Assembly (NCBI RefSeq): GCF_000367365.1
Contig: NZ_BARF01000074.1
Coordinates: 186,001-250,000 of the forward strand
Direction: 5' to 3'
Origin: Streptomyces prunicolor NBRC 13075
GTDB lineage: Bacteria > Actinomycetota > Actinomycetes > Streptomycetales > Streptomycetaceae
Length of the DNA stretch: 64,000 nucleotides
The translations under genes and the position numbers were made by a program. The notes under the pieces were generated by a model. It searched no databases. It was not told the origin of the DNA and saw only the letters and a program-made list of their open reading frames with translations. This document shows, piece after piece, positions 25,052-33,084 of this stretch; the first letter of the stretch is position 1; the number at the start of each line of letters is the position of its first letter.

Positions 25052-26030
25052 CACCCTCACCATCCGCACCCCCGGCATCGTCACCGTCCAGGACCTCGGC
25101 CGCGTCGGCCGCTCCCGCTACGGCCTGCCCGCCAACGGAGCCGCCGACCAGCACTCGGCACGCGTCGCCAACGTCCTGTGCGGCAACCACGACCGCGCCC
25201 CGCTGCTGGAGATCACCGCCCTGGACTTCGCGTGCGTCCCCTCCGGCGACACCCTCATCGCGGTGACCGGAGCCCCGGCTGACGTAACCGTGGACGGAGT
25301 CGTACGTCCGCAATGGGAACCGATCCCCGTCAGGGCAGGCGAAACCATTCGCGTGACCGGCATCCACAGGGGCCTCCGCGTCTACCTGGCCGTACTCGGC
25401 TCGTTCGAGGCCGACTACCTCCAGGGCAGCTGCGCCCCCGACACGATCCTCGGCTTCGGCCCCGCTCTCCGCGCCGGTGACGAACTCACCCTGCGCACGG
25501 CCTGCCCGCCGATCGACCACCCCTTCTCCCGCATCCCCCTGTTCCGCCTGAAGGCGCCGGTCCCCCCGTTCCCCACCAGCTGGACCATCGACGTCACCGA
25601 CGGCCCCGACCGGGCCGAGTTCGGCGACACGGGCCGGCGCCTGTTCGACGCCCCCTTCACGGTCACCCCGCGAAGCAACCACATAGGCCTGCGCCTCCAG
25701 GGCGCGGTACCCCGCCGCGTCACCCAGGGCGAGGTCCTCTCCCGCGGCGTCCCCATCGGCGCCGTAGAAGTACCCGCGGGCGACGAACTCCTCGTCCTGC
25801 ATCGCGGCCGCGGCGTCACGGCCGGCTACCCCGTCCTAGCCGTGGTCACCGCCACCGGCCTCTCCGCCCTGGCCCAGGTCCGCCCCGGCCAAACCATCCA
25901 CTTCCGCCACCGAACCCTCGACCAGGCAGTAACCACCCACCGCACCCAACGCCAAGCAATAGACGCCCTGAGAACCAGGGTCCACACAGCCTTCGAGGCC
26001 CTACGCATCCGCGCCCCTGCGGGGGCCTGA
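25044..26030 (+). CDS. pxpC: 5-oxoprolinase subunit PxpC (KipA family)
   Basis: A 328-residue protein starting MADTLTIRTPGIVTVQDLGR with the family opening VQDLGRVGRSRYGLPANGAA and the motifs GCC-free core LRVYLAVLGSFE, DRAEFG, FTVTPRSNHIGLRLQG and SRGVPIGAVEVPAGDELLVL. It overlaps pxpB by 8 bases. It is often mislabelled biotin-dependent carboxyltransferase; the physical PxpABC order here supports 5-oxoprolinase. Confidence 0.9.
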   Translation: MADTLTIRTPGIVTVQDLGRVGRSRYGLPANGAADQHSARVANVLCGNHDRAPLLEITALDFACVPSGDTLIAVTGAPADVTVDGVVRPQWEPIPVRAGETIRVTGIHRGLRVYLAVLGSFEADYLQGSCAPDTILGFGPALRAGDELTLRTACPPIDHPFSRIPLFRLKAPVPPFPTSWTIDVTDGPDRAEFGDTGRRLFDAPFTVTPRSNHIGLRLQGAVPRRVTQGEVLSRGVPIGAVEVPAGDELLVLHRGRGVTAGYPVLAVVTATGLSALAQVRPGQTIHFRHRTLDQAVTTHRTQRQAIDALRTRVHTAFEALRIRAPAGA

Positions 26031-26415
26031 CAGCCGGCGCCTTTTCGGCACAGGCCCGCTTACGAGGGGGCGCGGGGACCTGACACCCCGCACCTCTCCA
26101 ACACAGGCCCGCTCACGAAGGGGCGCGGGGCTGTGACATTTGCGGCTCCGCCGCGCGGGCGCGACAAGCCCCCACACCTCCTCGCACTTCTCGAACACAG
26201 GCCCGTTCAAGAAGGGGCGCGGGGCTGTGACATTTGCGGCTCCGCCGCGCGGGCGCGACAAGCCCCCACCGACCCGCACAAAACCCACAACCGCTCCCCA
26301 CCCGCACATAGCCCACCCGCACCCGCTCACCCCGCTCCCCGCCAAACCGCTGGAAGCACCCGCACGGAGCCGTAACGCCCCTCATCCCCCGCCTGCTGCC
26401 CAGACAGGAGACGCC
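26031..26415. repeat. Intergenic region with two 76-bp direct repeats and a partial third
   Basis: Two copies of a 76-bp unit lie at 26100-26175 and 26194-26269 (period 94). Both start AACACAGGCCCG and contain GAAGGGGCGCGGGGCTGTG, then CATTTGCGGCTCCGCCGCGC and end ACAAGCCCCCAC. They differ at only two positions (C/T and C/A before GAAGG). A diverged partial copy begins about 26049. The GGGCGCGGGG core matches a dispersed Streptomyces intergenic repeat, also seen inverted at 42652-42690. The region separates pxpC from the transporter gene and may insulate or terminate transcription. Confidence 0.8.
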
Positions 26416-27726
26416 ATGAGTACCGTGGCCGCTCAGCCAGTCCCCAACACGGTCGATCCCAGAACAGCCCGCAAGGTCACCCTCGCCGGGTGCGTCGGGA
26501 TCTTCGCCGAGCTCTACGACAACGGCATCTTCGGCTTCATGGCCGGATCCCTCGCCGCCGTCTTCTTCCCCGGCTCCGACAACGCCGTCCAGCTCGTCTT
26601 CCTCGGCTACGCAGTCTCCTTCTTCTTCCGCCCCCTCGGCGCCGTCATCTGCGGCCACCTCGGCGACCGCATCGGCCGCCAGCGCATGCTGGTCTTCGTC
26701 ATCCTGCTGATCAGCGCCGCCACCGCGGCCATCGGCGTACTCCCCAGCTACGCCAGCATCGGCATCGCCGCCCCCGCCCTGCTGATCCTGCTCCGCGTCG
26801 CCCAGGGCTTCTCCGTCGGCGGCGAGGCCTCCGGCGCGATGAGCTTCCTCGCCGAGCACGCCCCGGAGGGCAAGCGCGGCCTGTACACGAGCTACGCGCA
26901 GATCGCCTCGTTCCTCGCGCTGCTCACCGGAACCCTGGTCGCCGCCGCGATGACCAGCGGCCTCGGCTCCGCCCGCATGGAGTCCTGGGGCTGGCGCATC
27001 CCGTTCCTGCTCGCCGTGCCGCTCGGCATCGCCGGCATCTACATCCGCAAGCGCATCAGCGACACCCCGAACTTCACCCGCCTGAAAGAAGAGGACGGCC
27101 TCTCCAAGAACCCGCTCAAGGAGGCCTTCGCCTCCGCCGAGCACCGCCGCGCGATGCTGCTGGCCCTCTTCATCCCCCTGATGAACGGCTCCGGCTACTA
27201 CGTCCTGTTCAGCTACATGCCCACCTTCATGAGCACTGAGCTGCACTTCGGCAAGGTCCAGGGCCTCCTCGTCACCGCCTCCAGCCTGGTCGCGATCTGT
27301 ATCGCCATCCCCTATATGGGCCGCCTCTCCGACCGCATCGGCCGCAAGAAGGTCCTCGCCGGATCCGCCGTCGCGATGGCCATCGTCGGCATCCCCTGCT
27401 ACCTGCTGATCGGCACCGGCAACGTGGCCCTCGCGGTCATCGGCGCCTGCATCATGGCCGTTGTGTTCGCCGGCCACACAGGCGTCATCCACATACTCCT
27501 CGTCGAACTCTTCCCGACCCGTGTGCGCTACTCCGCCTACGGCCTGGGCTACAACGTCTCGTCCGCCCTCTTCGGCGGCACGGCCCCCCTGCTGATGACC
27601 TACCTCATCGACCGCACGGGCAACGTCAACATGCCGGCCTTCTACGCCGTGATCACGGCCCTGGGCACCCTGCTCGCCGTGTCCCGCGTGACGGACCGCG
27701 CCCACCTGCCCCTGCGCGACGCCTGA
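26416..27726 (+). CDS. MFS metabolite:H+ symporter (MHS family)
   Basis: A 436-residue, 12-span transporter. The MHS signature is clear: GHLGDRIGRQRMLVFVILL between helices 2 and 3, QGFSVGGEASGAMSFLAEHA in helix 4, and ELFPTRVRYSAYGLGYNVS near helix 10. MHS carriers import organic acids, betaines or amino-acid derivatives. Between pxpABC and the SDR/aminotransferase genes it most likely imports the pathway substrate. ATG 26416 has GGAG upstream; upstream in-frame sequence is the repeat region and not coding. Confidence 0.88.
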   Translation: MSTVAAQPVPNTVDPRTARKVTLAGCVGIFAELYDNGIFGFMAGSLAAVFFPGSDNAVQLVFLGYAVSFFFRPLGAVICGHLGDRIGRQRMLVFVILLISAATAAIGVLPSYASIGIAAPALLILLRVAQGFSVGGEASGAMSFLAEHAPEGKRGLYTSYAQIASFLALLTGTLVAAAMTSGLGSARMESWGWRIPFLLAVPLGIAGIYIRKRISDTPNFTRLKEEDGLSKNPLKEAFASAEHRRAMLLALFIPLMNGSGYYVLFSYMPTFMSTELHFGKVQGLLVTASSLVAICIAIPYMGRLSDRIGRKKVLAGSAVAMAIVGIPCYLLIGTGNVALAVIGACIMAVVFAGHTGVIHILLVELFPTRVRYSAYGLGYNVSSALFGGTAPLLMTYLIDRTGNVNMPAFYAVITALGTLLAVSRVTDRAHLPLRDA

Positions 27727-27813
27727 CCGCGCGCCCCGCATCACGCCTCACGCAACTCCCGCACCCGCACGCCCGTACAAGCCCCCCACCCCGCACAGCA
27801 AGGAGCCCTCAGC

Positions 27814-28557
27814 ATGCCCATCTCCGACTACAGGACGGCCCTCGTCACCGGAGCGTCGACCGGCATCGGAGCCGTGGTCGTCGAACGGCTCGCCAAGCGC
27901 GGCCTGGAAGTCCACGCCGTGGCCCGCAACGCCGACCGGCTCAACACCCTTGCCGACGAGACCGGTTGCATCCCGCACGCCGTCGACGTCACCGACACCG
28001 CGGCCCTCACCGCCGCACTCGACGGCCTGGAGATCGACGTCCTCGTCAACAACGCGGGCGTCTCCCGGACCGGCAACATCCTCACCGCCGACGAGTTCGC
28101 CGTCGACGAGCAGGTCGCCGTCAACATCCAGGCCGTCCTGCACCTGGTCCGCCTGCTGATGCCCGGCATGGTCGAGCGCGACCGCGGCCACATCGTCAAC
28201 ATCAGCTCCATCGCCGCCGTCTACAACTTCGGCGGCAACACGATCTACCACGCCACCAAGGCTGCCGTGCACACCCTCTCCCGCCAGCTCCGCGTCGACG
28301 GCTACGGCAAGCGCCTGCGCGTCACCGAGATCTGCCCCGGCCGCGTGGAGACCGAGATCTTCGGCCGCCTCCTGGGCGACATGGAGGCCGCCCAGCGCGA
28401 GTTCTACGACGGCTACGAATCCCTGAAGCCCGAGGACATCGCCGACTCCATCGAGTTCGCCGTCGACTCGCCCCGGCACGTCAACATCGGCCACATCGAG
28501 ATCCTGCCCACCTTCCAGGTGCCCGGCGGCCTCAACTTCGAGCGCAGGGAGGGCTGA
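27814..28557 (+). CDS. Short-chain dehydrogenase/reductase (YdfG-like 3-hydroxyacid dehydrogenase)
   Basis: A 247-residue classical SDR: TGASTGIG cofactor motif, VLVNNAGVS, catalytic Ser in VNISSIA, and YHATK. The Arg after the second strand (VARNADRL) favours NADP(H). The motif ICPGRVETEIF and the C-terminal half resemble YdfG-type serine/3-hydroxyacid dehydrogenases. It is followed by the aminotransferase 5 bases after its stop. It probably oxidises or reduces a hydroxyl on the pathway intermediate. Confidence 0.85.
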   Translation: MPISDYRTALVTGASTGIGAVVVERLAKRGLEVHAVARNADRLNTLADETGCIPHAVDVTDTAALTAALDGLEIDVLVNNAGVSRTGNILTADEFAVDEQVAVNIQAVLHLVRLLMPGMVERDRGHIVNISSIAAVYNFGGNTIYHATKAAVHTLSRQLRVDGYGKRLRVTEICPGRVETEIFGRLLGDMEAAQREFYDGYESLKPEDIADSIEFAVDSPRHVNIGHIEILPTFQVPGGLNFERREG

Positions 28558-28562
28558 TCACC

Positions 28563-29777
28563 GTGAAGACGGCAGAGCGCCTCAGCCGTATCAAGCCCTC
28601 GCCGAGCACGGCGGCGGCCCAGCGCGTCCGCGAGCTGAAGAGCCAGGGGCTCACCATCCTCGACCTCACCGTGGGCGAGCCCGACTTCGACACCCCGGAG
28701 CACGTGAAGGCCGCCGCGATCAAGGCGATCGAGGCGGGCGAGACCAAGTACACGCCGGTGAACGGTACTTCGGCCCTGCGCGCCGCGATCACCGGCAAAC
28801 TCCGCGAGCGCCACGGCCTGGCGGTCACCGACGCGAACATCACCGTCGGCGGCGGCGCGAAGCAGGTCATCTTCCTCGCCCTGATGGCCACGCTGGACGA
28901 GGGCGACGAGGTCATCGTCCCCGCCCCGTACTGGGTGTCGTACCCGGACATGGTCCGCGCCAACGACGGCACCCCGGTCATCGTCGACTGCCCCGAGGCG
29001 GAGGGCTTCAAGCTCACGCCGGAGCGGCTGAGTTCGGCGATCACCGAGAACACCCGCTGGGTCGTCCTCAACACCCCGGGAAACCCGACCGGATCGGCCT
29101 ACACCACCGCCGAACTCCAGGCCCTCGCCCAGGTGTTGCTCGCCCACCCGCACGTCGGCGTCCTCACCGACGAGATCTACGACGAGATCTGGTACGGCGA
29201 CCAGGACGCCCCGTCCCTCGCGGCGGTCGAACCCCGCCTGGCCGACCGGGTGTTCCTCACCAACGGCGTCTCCAAGACGTACGCGATGACGGGCTGGCGT
29301 ATCGGCTACGGGGTGGGCCCGGCCGACCTGGTGACGGCGATCAACACCCTTCAGTCGCAGACCTCTTCGTGCCCCTCGTCCGTGAGCCAGGCCGCCGCTG
29401 CCGCCGCGCTCACCGGACCGCAGGACTTCGTCCAGGACACCGTGCGCGTCTACCGCGCCCGCCGTGACGAGACCGTGAAGCTCATCAACGACGTGCCGCA
29501 GCTGAGCTGCACGGTCCCGGACGGCGGCTTCTACCTCCTCGTCAACTGCCGGGAAGCTATTGGGCAGTTCACCCCTGCCGGCACCCGGATCGAGAGCGAC
29601 GAGGACTTCGCCCTGCACCTTCTCGACAGCCGGCAGGTGGCGGTGATCCACGGAACCGCGTACGGCGCCCCCGGCTACTTCCGTATCTCCTTCGCCACGT
29701 CGACGGACGTCCTCACCGAGGCCTGCGAGCGCATCGCGACGGCGTGCGCCGAACTGACCTCCGCGCCCACCGCCTGA
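28563..29777 (+). CDS. PLP-dependent aminotransferase, class I (aspartate aminotransferase-like)
   Basis: A 404-residue fold-type I enzyme: Schiff-base Lys238 in NGVSKTYAMTGWRIGYG, Asn174 in NTPGNPTG, Asp203 in LTDEIYDE, and the C-terminal substrate Arg in YFRISFATS. It matches the AspC subgroup I-gamma common in actinobacteria. The GTG start at 28563 follows GGGAGGG. With PxpABC producing a glutamate-type amino acid, a transaminase in the same operon would convert it to the 2-oxoacid. Confidence 0.85.
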   Translation: MKTAERLSRIKPSPSTAAAQRVRELKSQGLTILDLTVGEPDFDTPEHVKAAAIKAIEAGETKYTPVNGTSALRAAITGKLRERHGLAVTDANITVGGGAKQVIFLALMATLDEGDEVIVPAPYWVSYPDMVRANDGTPVIVDCPEAEGFKLTPERLSSAITENTRWVVLNTPGNPTGSAYTTAELQALAQVLLAHPHVGVLTDEIYDEIWYGDQDAPSLAAVEPRLADRVFLTNGVSKTYAMTGWRIGYGVGPADLVTAINTLQSQTSSCPSSVSQAAAAAALTGPQDFVQDTVRVYRARRDETVKLINDVPQLSCTVPDGGFYLLVNCREAIGQFTPAGTRIESDEDFALHLLDSRQVAVIHGTAYGAPGYFRISFATSTDVLTEACERIATACAELTSAPTA

Positions 29778-29795
29778 TCCCTCCGAAAGGTCATC

Positions 29796-30470
29796 ATGAT
29801 CCGCGTCAGCACGAAGTTTGAGCGGCCGGAGTCCTCCGTCGTCAAGCAGTTGAGCGCCTTCTCCTCGGCCACCGTCCACGAGGCACAGGGCCGCCTCGGG
29901 GCGCTCGACTCGGCGATCAAGCCGGTCGACCACACCATGTCCCTGTGCGGCCCGGCGTTCACCGTCCAGTGCGCACCGCGAGACAACCTGATGCTCCAGA
30001 CCGCCATCGCCTACGCCCAGCCAGGCGACGTCGTGGTCGTCTCGGCGGGCAACTACGAGGAGGCCGGCTCCTTCGGCGATGTCCTCGCCAACGCCTGCCA
30101 GTCCAAGGGCCTCGCCGGTCTGATCACCGACACGGGCGTCCGCGACACCGAGGACCTGCGCGCCCTGGGCTTCCCGGTCTTCTCCCGCAGCGTCTCCATC
30201 AAGGGCACGGTCAAGGAGACCGTCGGCCCGATGTGCGAGCCGATCACCGTCGGCGGCGTGCTCGTCCGCCCCGGCGACCTCATGCGCGCCGACGCCGACG
30301 GCGTGGTCGTCGTGCGCCGCGAGGCCGCGGCCGAGGCCGCCGCCCTCTCGCAGGAACGGGTCGACGCCGAGGCCGGGTTCATCGCCGCGTACCGTGCGGG
30401 AAAGACGGTCGTGGAGATGTGCAACCTCGCACCGGTGCTCGCGGCGAAGGGCCTCGTGATCGAGGAGTAG
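29796..30470 (+). CDS. RraA-fold aldolase, HMG/CHA aldolase-like
   Basis: A 224-residue RraA-family protein. Gly94 (SFGDVLANAC) and Arg116-Asp117 with Asp120 (GVRDTED) give the divalent-metal aldolase signature that separates catalytic 4-hydroxy-4-methyl-2-oxoglutarate aldolases and oxaloacetate decarboxylases from the RNase E regulator RraA. RNase-E inhibition is therefore unlikely. It is last in the catabolic operon. Family chemistry is retro-aldol cleavage of 4-hydroxy-2-oxo diacids to pyruvate plus a second 2-oxoacid. Confidence 0.83.
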   Translation: MIRVSTKFERPESSVVKQLSAFSSATVHEAQGRLGALDSAIKPVDHTMSLCGPAFTVQCAPRDNLMLQTAIAYAQPGDVVVVSAGNYEEAGSFGDVLANACQSKGLAGLITDTGVRDTEDLRALGFPVFSRSVSIKGTVKETVGPMCEPITVGGVLVRPGDLMRADADGVVVVRREAAAEAAALSQERVDAEAGFIAAYRAGKTVVEMCNLAPVLAAKGLVIEE

Positions 30471-30562
30471 GACCGGTCCGGCGGCGACCGCTCCTGAGTA
30501 CCGGACAGGGAATTACCGTACCCACGGCTGAGACCAAGGTACGGATGCCAGGATGAGGCGCC

Positions 30563-31210
30563 ATGAGGGCAGGGTGGTGTGCGCGCACAGTGCGGGCCGT
30601 GATGTTCGCGGCCGTCTGTGTGGTGCTCGCCGCCCTGGGCCACGTCCTGATGTCCGGACGCCACGTACCCGTGTGGGCACTGGCCGCCGGACTCGCCGCG
30701 ACCGGAGTGGCCGGCTGGTCCCTGGCGGGCCGTGAACGCGGCCGCACGCTGATAGTGACCCTGGTGGTCGCCACCCAGGCCGCCCTCCACTCGGCGTTCT
30801 CGCTCGCGCAGCCCGCGACGGGGACGGCGACCGGGCAGCCGGTGTCCATGGACATGGGGTCGGCAGACATGGGCTCCATGCACATGAGCGCCACCGACTC
30901 CATGGACATGGGCCATATGTCGGCCACTACCACCGGCACCTCCTCGCCCGGCATGCTCGCCGCCCACCTGCTCGCCGCCCTGCTCTGCGGCCTGTGGCTG
31001 GCACACGGTGAGCGCGCCGCGTTCCGAGTCCTGCGGTCCGTCGCCGGCCGACTCGCGGCTCCGCTACGGCTGTTGCTCGCGCTCCCTGTCCCACCGCACC
31101 GTCCGCGTTTCAGGCCGCGCCGCCCCCGTTCCGAACGGGCGCCGCGGCTTCTCCTTCTCGTCCACGCGATCACCTCTCGGGGTCCGCCCCTGGGGACCGC
31201 TGTCGCCTGA
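30563..31210 (+). CDS. Membrane protein with Met/His-rich loop, possible copper binding
   Basis: A 215-residue protein. Hydrophobic segments lie at about 10-30, 36-55, 63-82 and 130-148. Between the last two, residues 96-119 read SMDMGSADMGSMHMSATDSM then DMGHM, a clustered Met/His/Asp motif of the kind that binds Cu(I)/Ag(I) in CopC, PcoB or CusB. The C-terminal 60 residues are Arg/Pro-rich and may be cytoplasmic. It stands just upstream of an ECF sigma factor gene. Family not recognised; copper is inference from the motif. Confidence 0.6.
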   Translation: MRAGWCARTVRAVMFAAVCVVLAALGHVLMSGRHVPVWALAAGLAATGVAGWSLAGRERGRTLIVTLVVATQAALHSAFSLAQPATGTATGQPVSMDMGSADMGSMHMSATDSMDMGHMSATTTGTSSPGMLAAHLLAALLCGLWLAHGERAAFRVLRSVAGRLAAPLRLLLALPVPPHRPRFRPRRPRSERAPRLLLLVHAITSRGPPLGTAVA

Positions 31211-31333
31211 CGACAGCCGGCACCCCGGGCCGCGCCTACGCGCCTCGGGCCCAGGCCGTACCCCCGCGCCACGCCTCTGCCGGGCGGCGCGGGACGGCCG
31301 ATCCCCTTTCACGGTGACCGAGAAGGACCTCAG

Positions 31334-31933
31334 GTGATCACTCCTACCCTGCCCGCCTCGCCCGACGTGACGGAGTCGAGCGACGAGTCGCTGACCAACT
31401 GGGCGCTCGCCGCCCGCCACGGCGACTCCGTCGCCGTCGACCACCTCATGCGCGCCCTGCACCGCGACGTCCTGCGCTACGTCGCGTACCTCGGCGCCGA
31501 CCCGCAGGCGGTCGACGACCTCGCGCAGGACACGTTCCTGCGGGCGCTCGGCAGCCTGCACCGCTTCGAGGGCCGTTCCTCCGCCCGCACCTGGCTGCTG
31601 TCCATCGCCCGCCGCGCGGTGATCGACAGCTACCGCCGCGCCGCCGTCCGCCCACGCCTGTCCGACGTCCAGGACTGGCAACTCGCCGTCGAACTGGCCC
31701 AACCCCAGGGCCTCCCCGGCTTCGACGACGGCGTGGCACTGCTCGACCTCCTCGCCGTCCTGCCCGACGAACGCCGCGAGGCGTTCCTCCTCACCCAACT
31801 CCTGGGCCTGCCCTACGAAGAGGCGGCGGAACTCAGCAACTGCCCTGTGGGGACGGTCCGTTCGAGGGTGGCCCGCGCCCGGGCGACCCTCGTGCACCTA
31901 CTGGCCGACGAGGATGTCGCGTGCGCCCTCTAG
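31334..31933 (+). CDS. ECF RNA polymerase sigma factor
   Basis: A 199-residue sigma factor. Region 2 is at about 20-95 (LTNWALAARHGDSVAVDHLM ... DPQAVDDLAQDTFLRALGS ... SSARTWLLSIARRAVIDSYR). Region 4 is at about 135-190 (LPDERREAFLLTQLLGLPYE then EAAELSNCPVGTVRSRVARA). GTG start with AAGGA six bases upstream. No anti-sigma gene is adjacent downstream; the Met/His-rich membrane protein upstream is the only candidate sensor. The stop overlaps the end of a converging pseudogene. Confidence 0.86.
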   Translation: MITPTLPASPDVTESSDESLTNWALAARHGDSVAVDHLMRALHRDVLRYVAYLGADPQAVDDLAQDTFLRALGSLHRFEGRSSARTWLLSIARRAVIDSYRRAAVRPRLSDVQDWQLAVELAQPQGLPGFDDGVALLDLLAVLPDERREAFLLTQLLGLPYEEAAELSNCPVGTVRSRVARARATLVHLLADEDVACAL

Positions 31934-32437
31934 CGCGCTGACCTGCCTAGCCCAGTTTCAACGCGTCGGACCACTTCGGAGACGGGTTCGTCCTGGGTGC
32001 CATTGCCGGCGGCGGCGATGGCACCGGCGACCATGGACGGCGCGGCACCGGGCGTCCGGAGTAGAGGCTGTAGGGGTACGTGGCCTCCTTCAACGGCAGG
32101 TCGGGCAGCGGGTGGAGGTTCTCGAGGGAAGGGCAGGATCCGACGTGGACGCCGACGAGGTCGGGCATGCCGAGCAGGGCACTGACGTCCTCCAGCTGGC
32201 CGCGCAGAAGCCGTCAGGGTCGGCCACCTTGGGCCACATCCGGATCAGCGCTTCCGCGCTCCACCCGGCCGTGCCGATGTACCGGGCGGCCAGGGCGAGC
32301 GCCGATCCGTCGTCCCGGATCAGGACGAGTTCCCCGATGGCCTTGCGTATCCGGACCGGCTTGCCCGTCTCCAACAGCTCGCGGAGAACGGCGAGTTGGG
32401 AAGGATCGGCACCGCTGCCCACGTCGCTCGAGTTCAT
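31930..32437 (-). pseudogene. Hypothetical gene broken by two apparent 1-base deletions
   Basis: The start (MNSSDVGSGADPSQLAVLRE) runs well for about 75 residues to MWPKVADPDGF. The frame must then shift once (TTCTG for an expected TTCCTG, near 32220) to continue LRGQLEDVSALLGMPDLVGV and SLENLHPLPDLPLKEATYPY. It must shift again (CCCGG for CCCGGG, near 32050) to read GAAPSMVAGAIAAAGNGTQD and EPVSEVVRRVETGLGRSAR before TAG at 31930. The stitched protein would be about 168 residues. Both lesions fall in short homopolymers, so sequencing error is possible. Family not recognised. Confidence 0.65.
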
Positions 32438-32473
32438 GGCTCGACACTGTAGGGGCCGGGTCCGACAGTGGCG

Positions 32474-32962
32474 TCAGACAGGCCCTAGGTCGGGGAACAG
32501 TGCGGTCAGCGCGTCCCGTTGCTCCCGGCCCACGAACTGGACGAGCCCCCGCTTGACCGTCTCGGCGAGTGACTCCGAGGCCTCGCGCAGGAGTTGGCGG
32601 GCCTTCTCGGTGAGGGCGACCTCGATGCCGCGCTTGTCGCCGCAGACGGACTTGCGGGTGACCAGGCCCGCGTGCTGGAGACAGGCGATCTGATACGTCA
32701 GCCGGGTCTTCGGGCGGCCGAGCAGCTCGGCGACCCGGGTCATCCGCAGCCCCTCCGGCTGCTCGGCCAGCAGGCACAGCACCAGGAACTCGTCGTGCGA
32801 GACGTCGAGGTTCCCCTTCACGACCGAGCGCAGCTCCTGTTCCACCGAGCCCGTCGCCGCCACCAGCAGCATCCAGGCGCGCAGCTCGGGCGGGAGCAGC
32901 CCGTCGCCCCGCAGGGAGGGACATTCGGGCTGGTCGGCGGGGCGCTCAACAGGGTCGGCCAT
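32474..32962 (-). CDS. MarR-family regulator divergent from yceI
   Basis: A 162-residue protein starting MADPVERPADQPECPSLRGD. Winged helix: LDVSHDEFLVLCLLAEQPEG, MTRVAELLGRPKTRLTYQIA CLQHAGLVTRKSVCGDKRGIE. Divergent from the YceI gene with 122 bases between the starts, and three copies of a TTCAAATTTGGA-like site lie in that gap, so it probably represses both genes. This regulator-YceI pairing is frequent in actinobacteria. Confidence 0.86.
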   Translation of the reverse strand: MADPVERPADQPECPSLRGDGLLPPELRAWMLLVAATGSVEQELRSVVKGNLDVSHDEFLVLCLLAEQPEGLRMTRVAELLGRPKTRLTYQIACLQHAGLVTRKSVCGDKRGIEVALTEKARQLLREASESLAETVKRGLVQFVGREQRDALTALFPDLGPV

Positions 32963-32982
32963 GGTGTCGAGTCTACCTGTTG

Positions 32983-33060
32983 TCCAATTTTGGAGGAGAT
33001 GGTTGTTCAGATTTGGATAATGGGCTAGCGTGGCGCTCATAAGGCTCATTCAAATTTGGA
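32983..33060. promoter_or_regulatory. Three TTCAAATTTGGA-type sites between marR and yceI
   Basis: TCCAATTTTGGA (32983-32994), TTCAGATTTGGA (33006-33017) and TTCAAATTTGGA (33049-33060) are near-palindromic 12-mers (ideal TCCAAATTTGGA) in an AT-rich island. Centre-to-centre spacings are 23 and 43 bases, about two and four helical turns, so bound dimers would sit on one face of the DNA. GATAAT at 33015-33020, overlapping the second site, could be the -10 box of the yceI promoter. Confidence 0.75.
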
Positions 33061-33084
33061 CTACTGGAACCAGTGGGAGAGATC

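Noticed and set aside
25044..26030. Biotin-dependent carboxyltransferase function for the KipA-family gene
   Set aside because: There is no biotin carrier or carboxylase gene, and it lies in order with pxpA and pxpB, which fits 5-oxoprolinase.
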